Origin: Orientallactaga sibirica
Lineage: Eukaryota; Chordata; Mammalia; Rodentia; Dipodidae
Direction: 5' to 3'
DNA length: 64,000 nt
Assembly: GCA_036365145.1 (NCBI GenBank)
Contig: JAEOAD010000031.1
Location: 10,512,001-10,576,000 of the forward strand
Shown here piece after piece: positions 35,850 through 46,221 of this stretch. The position numbers were made by a program, and so were the translations under genes. Position 1 is the stretch's first letter. Each line of letters opens with the position of its first letter. A model generated the notes under the pieces. That model made no database searches, was not told where the DNA came from, and saw nothing but the letters and a program-made list of their open reading frames with translations.

Positions 35850-35928
35850 TTGTATTTTTGGTGTTGGACATGGAGCCCAGGCCTTTATAAGCTGGACAAG
35901 TGCTCTACACACTAAGCACCAGCACCAT
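35850..35928 (-). mobile_element. ID-like SINE remnant
   Basis: It reads 'ggacatggagcccaggcc ... gtgctctacacactaagc', a reversed ID head. Confidence 0.55.
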
Positions 35929-36082
35929 GAGGTATTTTAAAATAAATAGAAAGGCCATGTTTGAAAGGTGGAAGCATCGGGGGAGAGGGTCCATTGTTTG
36001 GCCATCCACAAGTATCTAGAATGATCTGTGGCTCTGGCACAGTCACTGGATTTGTTCTGTTAAATTTCTGCTTAGTGGAGGG

Positions 36083-36152
36083 CTGGGGTGATGGCTCAGT
36101 GGTTAAAGGTGCTTGCTTACAAAGAACACATACACACAAATAAAAATTTTAA
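36083..36152 (+). mobile_element. B2-like SINE, internally deleted
   Basis: The head 'ggctggggtgatggctcag' jumps to a 'caaataaaaattttaaaac' tail. Confidence 0.75.
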
Positions 36153-36305
36153 AACATTCTTGCTTAGGTTAGGGTTCTCAGTGTGGACCTGTGGGCTTCC
36201 TGATGCGACTCCGGAGTGGGGCAGGAATCTGAGCCATAGTTGGGCATCACCACCCCAGAGCTGTTACTGCAGTCCCCAGCTCAGCACATCTCTGGTACTG
36301 AGTAG

Positions 36306-36561
36306 CTTCTTTTCTTTTCTTTTCTTTTCTTTTCTTTTCTTTTCTTTTCTTTTCTTTTCTTTTCTTTTCTCTTCTCTTCTCTTCTCTTCTCTCTTCTCTT
36401 CTCTCTTCTCTTCTCTCTTCTCTTTTCTCCTCTCTTCTCTTTCCCTCCCTTCCTCCTTCCCTCCCTTCCTCCTTCCCTCCCTTCCTCCTTCCCTCCCTTC
36501 TTCCTTCCCTCCCTCCCTCCCTCCCTCCCTCCCTCCCTCCCTCCCTCCCTCCCTCCCTTCC

Positions 36562-36607
<46 letters not shown>
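36306..36607 (+). repeat. Long polypyrimidine compound microsatellite
   Basis: (TTTTC)n changes to (TTCTC)n, then CTTCC/CTCCC mixtures, then (CCTC)n at about 36505-36558. From 36566 a (GA)n run belongs to the adjoining reverse SINE. There are about 260 bases of almost pure pyrimidine. The long open frames over it are artefacts of this composition. Confidence 0.97.
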
Positions 36608-36610
<3 letters not shown>

Positions 36611-36760
36611 GGCATGCCAGGGCCTCTAGCCACTGCAATCGAACTCCAGATGCATGTGTCACCTTGTGTATCTGGCTTTTGTGGGATCTGGGAAATTGAA
36701 CATGGGTTCTTAGGCTTCTCAGGCAAGCACCTTAACAAGTCAGCCATCTTTCCAACCCCT
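36566..36760 (-). mobile_element. B2-like SINE
   Basis: A reverse copy. Its (GA)n part abuts the polypyrimidine tract, and its head is 'agccatctttccaacccc'. Confidence 0.9.
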
Positions 36761-36764
36761 GTTT

Positions 36765-36905
36765 TGTTTTCTTTGAGGCAGGTCTCACTCTAGCCCAGGC
36801 TGACCTGGAACTCACTCAGTCTCTCTGTAGCCCAGGCTAACCTTGAACTTGTGGTGATGCTTCTGCCTCAGCCTTTTGAGAGCTAGGATTTCCATAGCCA
36901 GTGCT
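36765..36905 (-). mobile_element. B1-like SINE
   Basis: A reverse copy with a duplicated 'tagcccaggctgacc / tagcccaggctaacc' segment. Confidence 0.85.
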
Positions 36906-37624
36906 AGTGTTGTTGAATTCCTTCATTGTTGCAGTTCCAGGACTAACCCACATCCAACATACTTAACCAAAACCTTCAAAATGTTTCTTATATATAAAAA
37001 TAATGCATACTCAATACAAAAATCAGATGACTAAAAAAATGAATGGACCAGGAAAACCCCTTAATGAAAGTGTAGCGTGGGCTATGATAAGGTCAGGTGT
37101 CTGCTGCGGCCTCCACTAGGGCAGTGCAATGACAGCCACGGCACCAGTGAAAGCTGGCAAATGAGCTCAAGTGTCCTGGGGCTGCCCTGGGTGCTTCCCA
37201 CTGCTCATCTTGCTGGGTTCTCACAGCCCTGTAAAGTGCCTGCTGTTTTTAGCAGCACTTTGCCAGTGAGGCACATGGGCCCAGACAGGCGAATTAGCTT
37301 TCCAAAGCTACACAGTAGTGGCTGAGCTGTCTTCAGGTCCCTGTTCCTAAGCATTGGCATGGAGAAACTTTGATTGCTCTTCAGGACCCCATTGTCAGGT
37401 GGGTCAGTGCTCTGAGAGAACAGTGCAAACGACTTACTGGCCTCCCTCCCCTCCCCATGCCCTTGCCATCTTGCTTGTCTGCTAGCGTTTGTCATGTATG
37501 TGCAGCCCAAGCAATGAGACCATGCCATCTTGACATTTATTGTTTTAGCCCTCTGCACAGCCTCGTATCCAGCACAGCAGGTCCTAAACCAGAGCTTGTC
37601 TTAGACTTTTAGATTGAGTGTCCT

Positions 37625-37682
37625 GAGCTGGGGGTGTGGCTCAGTGGTCAAGTGCTTGTTCAGCATGTGTGTGACCTAGACT
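37625..37682 (+). mobile_element. ID-like SINE fragment
   Basis: It reads 'gctgggggtgtggctcag ... gtgcttgttcagcatgtg'. Confidence 0.65.
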
Positions 37683-38464
37683 AAAGATGGCAGGAGATGG
37701 GTGATCTGGATCATTGCAGCCAGTGAGGTCCAGTTTGCAGGACCAGTGCTGGTTGCATGCTGGGGTTCTTTGTCCCCTTTCCCATGTCGGCTGCCACTGG
37801 GATATCCAGGGTGAGGTACCACCCCCAGTGTCTACTGCTGGGCTGAGGTGATGTGAAAAGCCAGGGGAGGCTAGGCAGCAGTCAGCTGGCTTGGCAAGTT
37901 TGGGATTCCTCATAGCTTGGCCTTCTCAGGATTGTCTGGCTTCTGCTTATGTGGCTTGCTTCTCTTCTAGTGAGTGGTATAAGAGACAGGCCCAGAACGG
38001 ACAATTACAGGAGCCATTACAAAGCCTGCCTTCAAGGCCTGGGGGTGACCCTGACTTGCAGTGGCCTCACATGATCTTTCCCTCCTGTGAGTCCTGAAGG
38101 TAGCCTCACTTCTCCAGCCTTTGTACTTGTTGCTCATCAGCCCAGAGCCCTCCTTTCTCTCCTCAGGCTGGCATCACCATCTCCCACTCTTCTGAGTGTC
38201 TCTCACGTACCCCTCTGTACCCTCGTGTTTTCTCCACACAGGAAGTAAGAATATGTCCCTCGTTTGCTTACTTACTGTTGCTTTATTCCTTCTCCACCCA
38301 TGGCCTGGCTAGGTGGGTGGGAAGCATGCCACCCCATCACCTCTGCCTAGTGGCTCATGGGAATTTAAGATTCTCATAGCAAATGACCAAGTCAAGGTCA
38401 GAAACAAGTGGCCAGCCTTCACTTAGACCCACTGGTCCTCCCTGTGTGATTGATTCAGGCCCAT

Positions 38465-38660
38465 GGGCTGGAGAGATGGCTTAGTGGTTAAGGCACTTGC
38501 CTACAAAGCCAAAGGGCCCAGGTTCTATTCTCCAGTACCCATGTATAAGCCAGATGCACAAGGCAGTACATGTGTCTGGAGTTCCTTTGCAGCAGCTGAA
38601 ATCCCTGGCACACCATTTTCTCTCTTCTCTCTCTCTCTATAAAATAAATAAAATATTTTT
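38465..38660 (+). mobile_element. B2-like SINE, left arm of inverted pair
   Basis: A full-length forward copy. Its AT-rich tail at 38637-38659 is the insertion site of the next, reverse element. Confidence 0.95.
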
Positions 38661-38895
38661 TAAAAATATTTTATTTTTATTTATTTATTTATTAGAGAGA
38701 GGGAAAAAGAGAGGGAAAAAGAGAGAGAGAGAGAGAGAGAGTGAGAATGGGCGCACCAGGGCCTCCAGCCACTGCAGATGAACTCCAGATGCATGCACCC
38801 CTTGTGTATCTGGCTTACGTGGGACCTGGAGAATCAAACCAGGGTCCTTAGGCTTTGCAGGCATGCGCCTTAACCGCTAAGCCATCTCTCCAGCC
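38660..38895 (-). mobile_element. B2-like SINE, right arm of inverted pair
   Basis: A reverse full-length copy with (GA)n at 38722-38742. It is flanked by a 23-base direct repeat (38637-38659 and 38896-38918), so it inserted into the tail of the forward SINE. Confidence 0.95.
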
Positions 38896-40712
38896 CTATA
38901 AAATAAATAAAATATTTTAAAAAATAAATAAAAATCAGGCTGACAAGAAGAGGAGAGAGTGCCAGCATGGAACTGCTTCCTGGCTCCTCAGATTGTATTT
39001 GTAGCAAGCCAAATGAAAAGCTGCTGTGGTTTCCAGAACCTGGCTCTGCCCCAGCCCCAGCCCCACCCCCACTTGCAGATGTGGCACAGCCTCCAGGGAT
39101 CAGAGTGCTTTTACTGGCTGGATTACAGATTGAAGCCTTGACTGGCCTGGTGGCCATCAGGAGAGGGGGAAGTGGGAGGGGAGGCATCTGTCATTCCACC
39201 TTTTTCCTTCCCTCATTCACAAAATACACCACTGACACACTTCTTTCCTCTTGGGAAGAGTCTACAGTCAGGCCTAGGTTCCTGGTTGCTGGCCTTTGAG
39301 CCTGCTTCCTTATCTGTCCAGTAGGAAGATGAAAAAAAGTAAAGTCACCCCGCCTTGTGGGTCTGCTGTCACTGTGGAATCCCACTCACGTGGTGTTGAG
39401 TGGGTGCCAGACAGGGCAGGGCTGTTTGCTGTGGGTGCCGCCCTTGCTGGTGGCCACAAGCCACCATGCAGCATGCTCACTGCAGCAAGGCCCTTGATCT
39501 GATGTGGCTGACAGCTGGTGTGTTTCGATCTGAGGCGTGGGTCTGGGTGCAGACTGCCTCACTGTTGGAGACCCTTTCTGATGTGTGCCAGGTGGACTCT
39601 AAGCTGGCCATAGTCCTCAGTTTAAGAAGTGACTCTGAGCCAATACCATTGGGACCCACCTAATAGCAGGACAGCCCTCTAGCTGAACACCCATTTCTTA
39701 GCTCCCTCTGACCTCCAGGGAAGCAGGTCAGTGCCCAGGAGCTCCCTTTGCAGTTCCACTAAGCTGTGGCCAGTAAAAGAGAGAAAGGAAAGGTTAGTGC
39801 TGCCTGCCTGGCAGAAAGGTGCTCAAAGGTCAGGCCTAGTGGTCCTTCTCCGAGAGGGAAGGCCTGCAGCTCTCCAGTGCAGGAATCTCATGAATAACAA
39901 TTGTTCTGAAGGGTTTCCCCAGCTTTCTTGGATTTCCGGTACATTTCAGTTACTTTGTTTCCTGGTGTGCTTTGATTAACTTTCCAAGGATGCTAAGGAG
40001 AAGTATGCTGGCTGCTGTTTGGTCTGAACAGTGTCTGTGTCTGTAGGTGAGGTCTGACAGGACAGCTTTGGATGATCTTCTTAGCAGGGTGATGAACTTC
40101 CAGTCTGAGGCATGGCCATGCTGTGCTGCTATTTGCATCTTAGGTCCACCAAAGCCTGGATGCCCCTTATGTCATCAGAACTGCTACACCATGTATTGGC
40201 TTGCCTATGACACCAGGGGCAAGGATGTTTATGCAGCCATGCTCAGAGAAGGCCAGTTGGGCTGGCTTCTTACCCTCTTGTTTGCCCACCCTGCTTTCCT
40301 GGGTCACTACACCCTGCATGACTCTTATGGGCAGACCATACTAGAGCTGGGGACACAACATATGTGAATGTTGAGGTGCTGAAAAATAATCCCCCAAGAC
40401 CAATTTATTTGGGCTCGTGCAGCTGAAAAGGTGGGATCCATACCATAAGACCCCTTTCCAAAATGGGCTGCTGCTCATAACCAATGTCCTTGTGAGTCCT
40501 TTTTCTACTCAAGACTTTTGGTGGCAAGAGTCCTCAGCAAAGAGACAACTAGGAGCGGATGGCTTCTAGCTCCTCGGGAACAGGGACTCTGCTCGGCCTC
40601 CCTTGGTGCTGGTTCACATGACAGGCAGGTGGCTTCAGATCTGTCATCCACCTTATGCCCAGCCCTGGTACAGGCCATCAACACCCTCAGCCCATCTAGA
40701 TGCTCCAGTACA

Positions 40713-41170
40713 CATATGTTAGCATGGTCTGTCAGCTGTCTCATGCATGCCTTAGCGTGGTCTGTCAGCTGTCTCATGCATGTCTTAATGTGGTCTCCCA
40801 GCTGTCTCATGCATGTCTTAGCATAGTCTCAGCTGTCTCATGCATGTCTTAGCGTGGTCTCCCAGCTGTCTCATGCATGTCTTAGTGTGGTCTCAGCTAT
40901 TTATGTATGTCTTAGCATGGTCTCAGCTGTCTCATGCATGTCTTAGTGTGGTCTCCCAGCTGTCTCATGCATGTCTTAGTGTGGTCTCTCAGCTGTCTCA
41001 TGCATGTCTTAGTGTGGTCTCCCAGCTGTCTCCATGCTGTCTCAGCTGTCTCATGCATGTCAGCTGTCTCATGCATGTCTTAGTGTGGTCTCCCAGCTGT
41101 CTCATGCATGTCTTAGCATGGTCTCCCAACTGTCTCATGCATGTTTTAGTGTGGTCTCTCAGCTGTCTGA
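40713..41170 (+). repeat. 33-bp minisatellite in KLHL25 intron 1
   Basis: About 14 units have the core 'agctgtctcatgcatgtc' followed by 'ttagtgtggtctcc(c)'. Most units are 33 bases; some are 30 or shorter, and two near 41040-41070 are partial. Because most units are a multiple of three, open frames run through on the plus strand. Nothing suggests that it is translated. Confidence 0.95.
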
Positions 41171-41837
41171 GGTGTGGTTATCTCTAGGAGGATGGTGAAG
41201 GTTGACTGGCCAAAACCTTGCCTGTTTTCTTTCTGCAGCCACTTTCAGGGGCCCAGTGATGTACCATTTTGGTTATCCTTGGATTCAGCATACTCAGCCA
41301 CCCAAGGTGTCAGTGCTAGGAGGGGAGGTTCCCTGTCTTGACCTGGAAAGTAGCTGGACTAGGATCAGGTGGGGCATTCAGCAGGATGCATTTGTTGTGC
41401 CATGTTGTCTCTCAGGGCTTCATCACGGTCAGAGGAAGAGACAGATGGGCCCTTCTGTCAAATTGAGGGACTGCTGTGCTAGACTCTTCTTTATGTCAAG
41501 GTTCATGCCAGTGAGCATTATACTCGGTCTCCACTTTACTGGGTGTCCAGTGCACTTGGGCAGACAGTACAGAGTGGCATGTCTGGGCTGCAGCACCCTC
41601 ATCTACAGATGGGCTCTTCTGCCCTTGTTCAGAATACACAGCTAGTGAGAAAATGGGTGCCCCCTGCTACTGAAAACTGGCTCAGAGCAGTTGCTGTTCC
41701 TGGAAGGTGGGTCCAGCCAGAGAGAGACAGCCAAGCAGGTACCTCGACTGCTTTTGGCACAGAGTTTCTCCCCAGGCTGGTGCTGGCATGGGATGGGAAC
41801 CAGCTGGGGTTTATGCAAGTAGCTGGCATTTGAGTTG

Positions 41838-41983
41838 TCACTTTTTTTTTAAAGGTCTTGCTCTAGCCCAGGATGACCTGGAATTCACTGTGTAGTCTCA
41901 AGGTGGCCTCAAACTCATGGCAGTCCTCCTATCTCTGCCTCCCTATGCTTGCATTACAGGCATTCACCAGCATGCCTGGCAGC
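41838..41983 (-). mobile_element. B1-like SINE
   Basis: A reverse copy reads 'tagcccaggatgacctgg ... caccagcatgcctggca'. Confidence 0.9.
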
Positions 41984-44137
41984 ACATATTCTTGACATGC
42001 ATTTGGCAGGATACTAGCTGCTGGGGGACCCTGAGCCTCCGTGGCAGTTTGACCCCACAGAGGTCAGTGCCTAGGACAGGGCAACATAAAGGTGACCCTC
42101 TGGACCTCCACCTCCAGAACCTGGGGCCTGGGACACAAGAAGAAGGGATTATGGGAAGGGAGTCTGGGCCAGGGAACCCCACTGGGCTGTGGGGAAGGTA
42201 AGGACTCGCCTCTTATGTCCGATGGCAAGTGAAGCCCCTGCACAGGGGAGCTTGGCCCTGGGTGTCTCTGATGCCCACACTGGAGTCCTTCCTGGTCCTA
42301 GGCTGTCCATGCCCCTGCCCTATTCCCCATGTGCTCTGCAGAGTACAAGCACTGAATGTCTCAGAGTGGCCTGGCACAGGGTGGGGCAGGGAGGGGAGGG
42401 ACAGAGGCACTGGGTGAAAGGCTACACTGGGGAAGGTGTCTGTCCATGTTTGAGGGGCAGATGCCGGAGTGAAGATTTAGCAATCACAGCGAGGTTTGGG
42501 CAAACATGTGCAGGGTCAGAATTCAGATTGGGCAATTCCCATCGGAAAAGCCTGTCTGGTCAGGTCCGTGTGGCCCCTCTATCTCTGTGATGTCCCACCC
42601 AAGGCATGGCATAAAGGACATGTTTGAGGAATGATCACCAGTGAGTGAATCCTGGCAGCCTGAACAGAGATAACTGAGATACAGAGAAGGAAGTGCTATC
42701 CAAGGCGGGTGGCGGAGCTGAACCCCTGGGTATAGCCTAGGACAGTGTCCTCACCCCCATCCTCAGATGGGCTGACCTCAAACTTGAAGCCCAGTACTGG
42801 TCAGGAAGAACATGGCAGCGTGAGCAGCCTGGCTCCTGTGTTCCCCTGCTGGAGCCCCAGGGTCTGGCCTGGGTGGCTCTCATCATGGTGGTGTGTGCCT
42901 TCCTTGGTTCTTTGCCAGGTGAGGAGAGGAATGCACTTCTACTTCACTGGCGCGTGCAATCGCTTCCTTCCTGTACAGATTATACTGAATAGGAAAATTG
43001 TCTTCGGGTGGGGGGTGTCAAGGGGAGGAAAATTAAATTACTTTGGAAAATTTAAAAAGCACAAGAAACTTTGTCCCCTCCTCCCCATTACTAGCAGGAG
43101 GAAGGTAGCACAGGCTTTTGGAATGCAATTTAGTTTTGTTTTGAGGATGCTTATCTGGAGGCATATGCTTTAGAAGCCTGCCCTATGACCCCTGTTGTCA
43201 CAGTTCTGAGCTGGGTCTCGTGAGTGCTTTGGAAATCCTCCAGATGCAAGCAGGCAACAAACCTGTGTCAGTCTGCTTTCAGGGAGCAGCTCTGAGCCTG
43301 TGAGGCTGGGCCCTGCCCTTGCCCTGGATCCTGCAATTGCCAGGAGGGACCTGGAGGGCTCCTGCAGTTCCTGCTGCTTCGGTATGTGAATCTTATTAGT
43401 GCTGTGGTGTAGCACTTACCCCTCTGTCTTTCCCAGCCAGCCACAGGCTGCCAGCCACTTCCTCACCTCCAGACTCTCACATTCTGGTGGCTGGGGAGGG
43501 GGGGTGATTTGAGTATGTTTGTTCACTGAATACTTAAGGATCTGTCTCAGGGTGAGTGTAGCTGCTACTTTGAGGGGCTCGGCTCAGGAAGGACTGGGTC
43601 TCTTGGGAGCTGGCGGCCGTGGGGAAGACTCTGGATGTGTGTCAGAAGTCCTCCATCCCTGCAGAGACTAGGCTTCAGAACCAGGCAGGCCACCTGGGAT
43701 CCTGGATTTCGCACTGTGCGTAGCTTCTCTAGCTGAGTAGCTGAGCCTCAGCTGCCCCTGCTATCCAGACTCGCAGAGGTGCTTCCTTCAGAGGACTTAG
43801 GGGACATTCTGGTCACAGCACGCCCTGCTTAGCATGACCCTGACCTAGGCTTGACCAAGTCAAGAACACCTTCTGCATGTGCTCATTTCCACAGGACGTG
43901 CCCCAGCTTCATCTCGCCCAGGGGTGGCTCATCTCCAGACTAAAGATGCATGTCCCAGGGCAAGGTGAGGCCCAGGACCCTCTTGCCTGCATTGTTCTTA
44001 GTGATATGGCTGAGGGAGCAGGCCTTGGTGCCTCAGAGCTGAGCAGAGAGGAGAGGGAGATGGCTGTATGGGAGTCTGGGGTAATGGATGAGCTGCCCAG
44101 AGGGCCCTCAGCCATTAATTCCATCTCACCAGTCTCG

Positions 44138-44149
44138 CTCCTTCTGCAG
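44138..44149 (+). promoter_or_regulatory. KLHL25: Splice acceptor of KLHL25 coding exon
   Basis: The pyrimidine-rich tract 'ctcgctccttctgcag' ends in AG at 44148-44149. It lies 11 bases upstream of the ATG, so only 'gttgacacacc' of exon 2 is untranslated leader. The in-frame TGA in that leader rules out any N-terminal extension from exon 1. Confidence 0.9.
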
Positions 44150-44160
44150 GTTGACACACC

Positions 44161-45930
44161 ATGTCAGTCAGCGTCCATGAGACCCGCAAGTCACGGAGCA
44201 GCACGGGCTCCATGAACATCACCCTCTTCCATAAGGCCTCACACCCCGACTGTGTGCTGGCCCACCTGAACACACTGCGCAAGCACCGCATGTTCACCGA
44301 TGTCACTCTGTGGGCCGGTGACCGTGCCTTCCCCTGTCACCGTGCTGTGCTGGCCGCCTCCAGCCGCTACTTTGAGGCCATGTTCAGCCATGGCCTGCGA
44401 GAAAGCCGGGATGACACAGTCAACTTCCAGGATAACCTGCACCCCGAGGTGCTGGAGCTGCTGCTAGACTTTGCCTACTCCTCGCGCATTGTCATCAACG
44501 AGGAGAATGCTGAGTCACTGCTGGAGGCAGGGGACATGCTGCAGTTCCATGACGTGCGGGATGCAGCAGCTGAGTTCTTGGAGAAGAACCTCTTCCCCTC
44601 CAACTGCCTGGGCATGATGCTGCTGTCTGATGCCCACCAGTGCCGCAGGCTGTATGAGTTTTCCTGGCGCATGTGCCTCGTGCACTTCGAGACCGTGCGC
44701 CAAAGCGAGGACTTCAACAGCCTGTCCAAGGACACGCTGCTGGACCTCATCTCCAGCGACGAGCTGGAGACCGAGGATGAGCGGGTCGTCTTTGAGGCCA
44801 TCCTGCAGTGGGTGAAGCATGACCTTGAACAGCGGAAGCCCCACCTGCCAGAGCTTCTGCGCAGTGTGCGGCTGGCCCTGTTGCCCTCTGACTGCCTGAA
44901 GGAGGCTGTGTCCAGTGAGGCCCTCCTCATGGCGGATGAGCGCACCAAGCTCATCATAGATGAGGCCCTCCGTTGCAAGACCAGGATCCTGCAGAATGAC
45001 GGGGTGGTCACTAGCCCCTGTGCCCGGCCACGCAAGGCGGGTCACACACTACTCATTCTGGGAGGCCAGACCTTCATGTGTGACAAGATCTACCAGGTAG
45101 ACCACAAGGCCAAGGAGATCATCCCCAAGGCAGACCTGCCTAGCCCCCGGAAGGAGTTCAGTGCCTCGGCTATCGGCTGCAAGGTCTACGTGACTGGAGG
45201 CAGAGGCTCTGAGAACGGGGTCTCCAAGGATGTCTGGGTGTATGATACTGTCCACGAGGAGTGGTCCAAGGCAGCACCCATGCTGATTGCCCGCTTTGGC
45301 CATGGCTCAGCTGAGCTGGAGAACTGTCTGTACGTGGTAGGGGGGCATACGTCCCTGGCAGGTGTCTTCCCAGCTTCCCCTTCTGTCTCCCTGAAACAAG
45401 TGGAGAAATATGACCCTGGGGCCAACAAGTGGACCATGGTGGCTCCGTTGAGGGATGGCGTCAGCAATGCTGCAGTGGTGAGTGCCAAGCTGAAACTCTT
45501 TGTGTTTGGGGGGACCAGTATCCACCGAGACATGGTGTCCAAAGTCCAGTGCTATGACCCCTTGGAGAACCGGTGGACGATCAAGGCGGAGTGCCCCCAG
45601 CCTTGGAGGTACACAGCTGCTGCTGTCCTTGGCAGCCAGATCTTCATCATGGGAGGAGACACTGAGTTCACTGCTGCCTCAGCCTACCGCTTCGACTGCG
45701 AGACCACTCAGTGGACGCGGATTGGGGACATGACTGCCAAGCGCATGTCCTGCCATGCCCTGGCTTCAGGCAACAAGCTGTATGTAGTGGGTGGCTACTT
45801 TGGGACCCAGAGGTGTAAGACCCTGGACTGCTATGATCCTACTTCGGACACATGGAACTGCATCACCACTGTGCCCTACTCGCTCATCCCCACAGCCTTT
45901 GTCAGCACCTGGAAGCACCTGCCTGCTTGA
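44161..45930 (+). CDS. KLHL25: Kelch-like protein 25, BTB-BACK-Kelch adaptor for CUL3 ubiquitin ligase
   Basis: The 589-residue protein is complete and uninterrupted. A BTB domain covers about residues 44-144 ('FTDVTLWAGDRAFPCHRAVL' at 45-64), followed by a BACK domain at about 149-255 whose first helices form the CUL3-binding 3-box. Six kelch blades cover about 296-585, with double glycines at 301-302, 346-347, 394-395, 450-451, 498-499 and 544-545. The N-terminus MSVSVHE and the C-terminus STWKHLP are shared with the paralogue ENC1, but the full sequence matches KLHL25 as I know it, including the 589 length. Family knowledge: the BTB binds CUL3 and dimerises, and the kelch propeller binds substrates. 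Reported substrates are hypophosphorylated 4E-BP1 (translation control) and ATP-citrate lyase (lipid synthesis). It acts in the cytoplasm. The start is secure: an in-frame TGA lies at 44152-44154, two codons upstream, and A is at -3. The whole frame is in one exon, as is usual for this gene. Confidence 0.98.
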   Translation: MSVSVHETRKSRSSTGSMNITLFHKASHPDCVLAHLNTLRKHRMFTDVTLWAGDRAFPCHRAVLAASSRYFEAMFSHGLRESRDDTVNFQDNLHPEVLELLLDFAYSSRIVINEENAESLLEAGDMLQFHDVRDAAAEFLEKNLFPSNCLGMMLLSDAHQCRRLYEFSWRMCLVHFETVRQSEDFNSLSKDTLLDLISSDELETEDERVVFEAILQWVKHDLEQRKPHLPELLRSVRLALLPSDCLKEAVSSEALLMADERTKLIIDEALRCKTRILQNDGVVTSPCARPRKAGHTLLILGGQTFMCDKIYQVDHKAKEIIPKADLPSPRKEFSASAIGCKVYVTGGRGSENGVSKDVWVYDTVHEEWSKAAPMLIARFGHGSAELENCLYVVGGHTSLAGVFPASPSVSLKQVEKYDPGANKWTMVAPLRDGVSNAAVVSAKLKLFVFGGTSIHRDMVSKVQCYDPLENRWTIKAECPQPWRYTAAAVLGSQIFIMGGDTEFTAASAYRFDCETTQWTRIGDMTAKRMSCHALASGNKLYVVGGYFGTQRCKTLDCYDPTSDTWNCITTVPYSLIPTAFVSTWKHLPA

Positions 45931-45956
45931 GGGGCACTTGCAGAGCCCAGACAGGT
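45931..45956 (+). promoter_or_regulatory. KLHL25: KLHL25 3'UTR start and splice donor after the stop codon
   Basis: The stop codon TGA occupies 45928-45930. A strong donor 'acag|gtgagg' follows, with GT at 45955-45956. If it is used, the stop lies 24 bases before the exon junction. That is inside the roughly 50-base limit, so the mRNA should escape nonsense-mediated decay. Confidence 0.75.
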
Positions 45957-46215
45957 GAGGCTGAAGCCTGGACTGCTCAGTCCCTCAGAAGGGCCAGGGA
46001 GCCCCTCTGGCTGGTCCTCATTCTGGGTAGTGACTACAGTGTCTCCCAAGGAGGGTTGGGTGAGCAGCAGGGCGCCAGGGCTCAGGGACAGACATTCTGG
46101 GCTGAGTCCTGCCTCCTCCTGCAGCTGTGGGCTTGCCGGTGTATGTGGGGGTATCTTTCTTCTATGTCTGTATGAAGTGAAGGGAAGGCCTTCCTCAAAA
46201 CAGGCAGCTGTGCCA

Positions 46216-46221
46216 ATTAAA
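46216..46221 (+). terminator. KLHL25: Candidate proximal poly(A) signal ATTAAA
   Basis: ATTAAA lies 286 bases after the KLHL25 stop codon, within the predicted 3'UTR intron. A 'gagtgtgtgaag' GT-rich stretch follows about 65 bases on. If it is used while the 45955 donor is skipped, a short-3'UTR mRNA would result. The signal is seen; its use is inferred. Confidence 0.4.

Larger units (their letters stand above)
19065..44149 (+). other. KLHL25: KLHL25 intron 1
   Basis: This intron of about 25 kb lies between the non-coding exon and the coding exon. Its repeats are listed separately. Stretches with no recognisable gene or repeat are 19.34-19.93, 20.06-22.05, 22.83-27.0, 29.7-30.2, 30.73-33.74, 34.9-35.38, 36.9-37.6, 37.7-38.46, 38.92-40.71, 41.17-41.84 and 41.98-44.14 kb. 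These are ordinary mixed-composition DNA with no convincing coding frame. Confidence 0.7.

Noticed and set aside
36088..36747. Frames of 203, 166 and 132 codons across the polypyrimidine tract
   Set aside because: They are Ser/Phe/Leu/Pro or Glu/Gly/Arg/Lys repeats translated from a microsatellite plus a SINE.
40047..40367. 106-codon plus-strand frame in intron 1
   Set aside because: It does not resemble a known family and has no splice context.
40713..41170. Tandem repeats considered as a CRISPR-like array
   Set aside because: The units abut without unique spacers and the genome is mammalian; it is an ordinary minisatellite.
40840..41187. 115-codon frame with an 11-residue repeat, resembling a coding repeat protein
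   Set aside because: It is the 33-bp minisatellite read in one frame. The phase breaks at the shorter units elsewhere in the array, and it sits in an intron.
44475..45045. Two antisense frames (176 and 186 codons) opposite KLHL25
   Set aside because: They are shadows of a strongly biased coding exon; their sequence follows KLHL25 codon structure.
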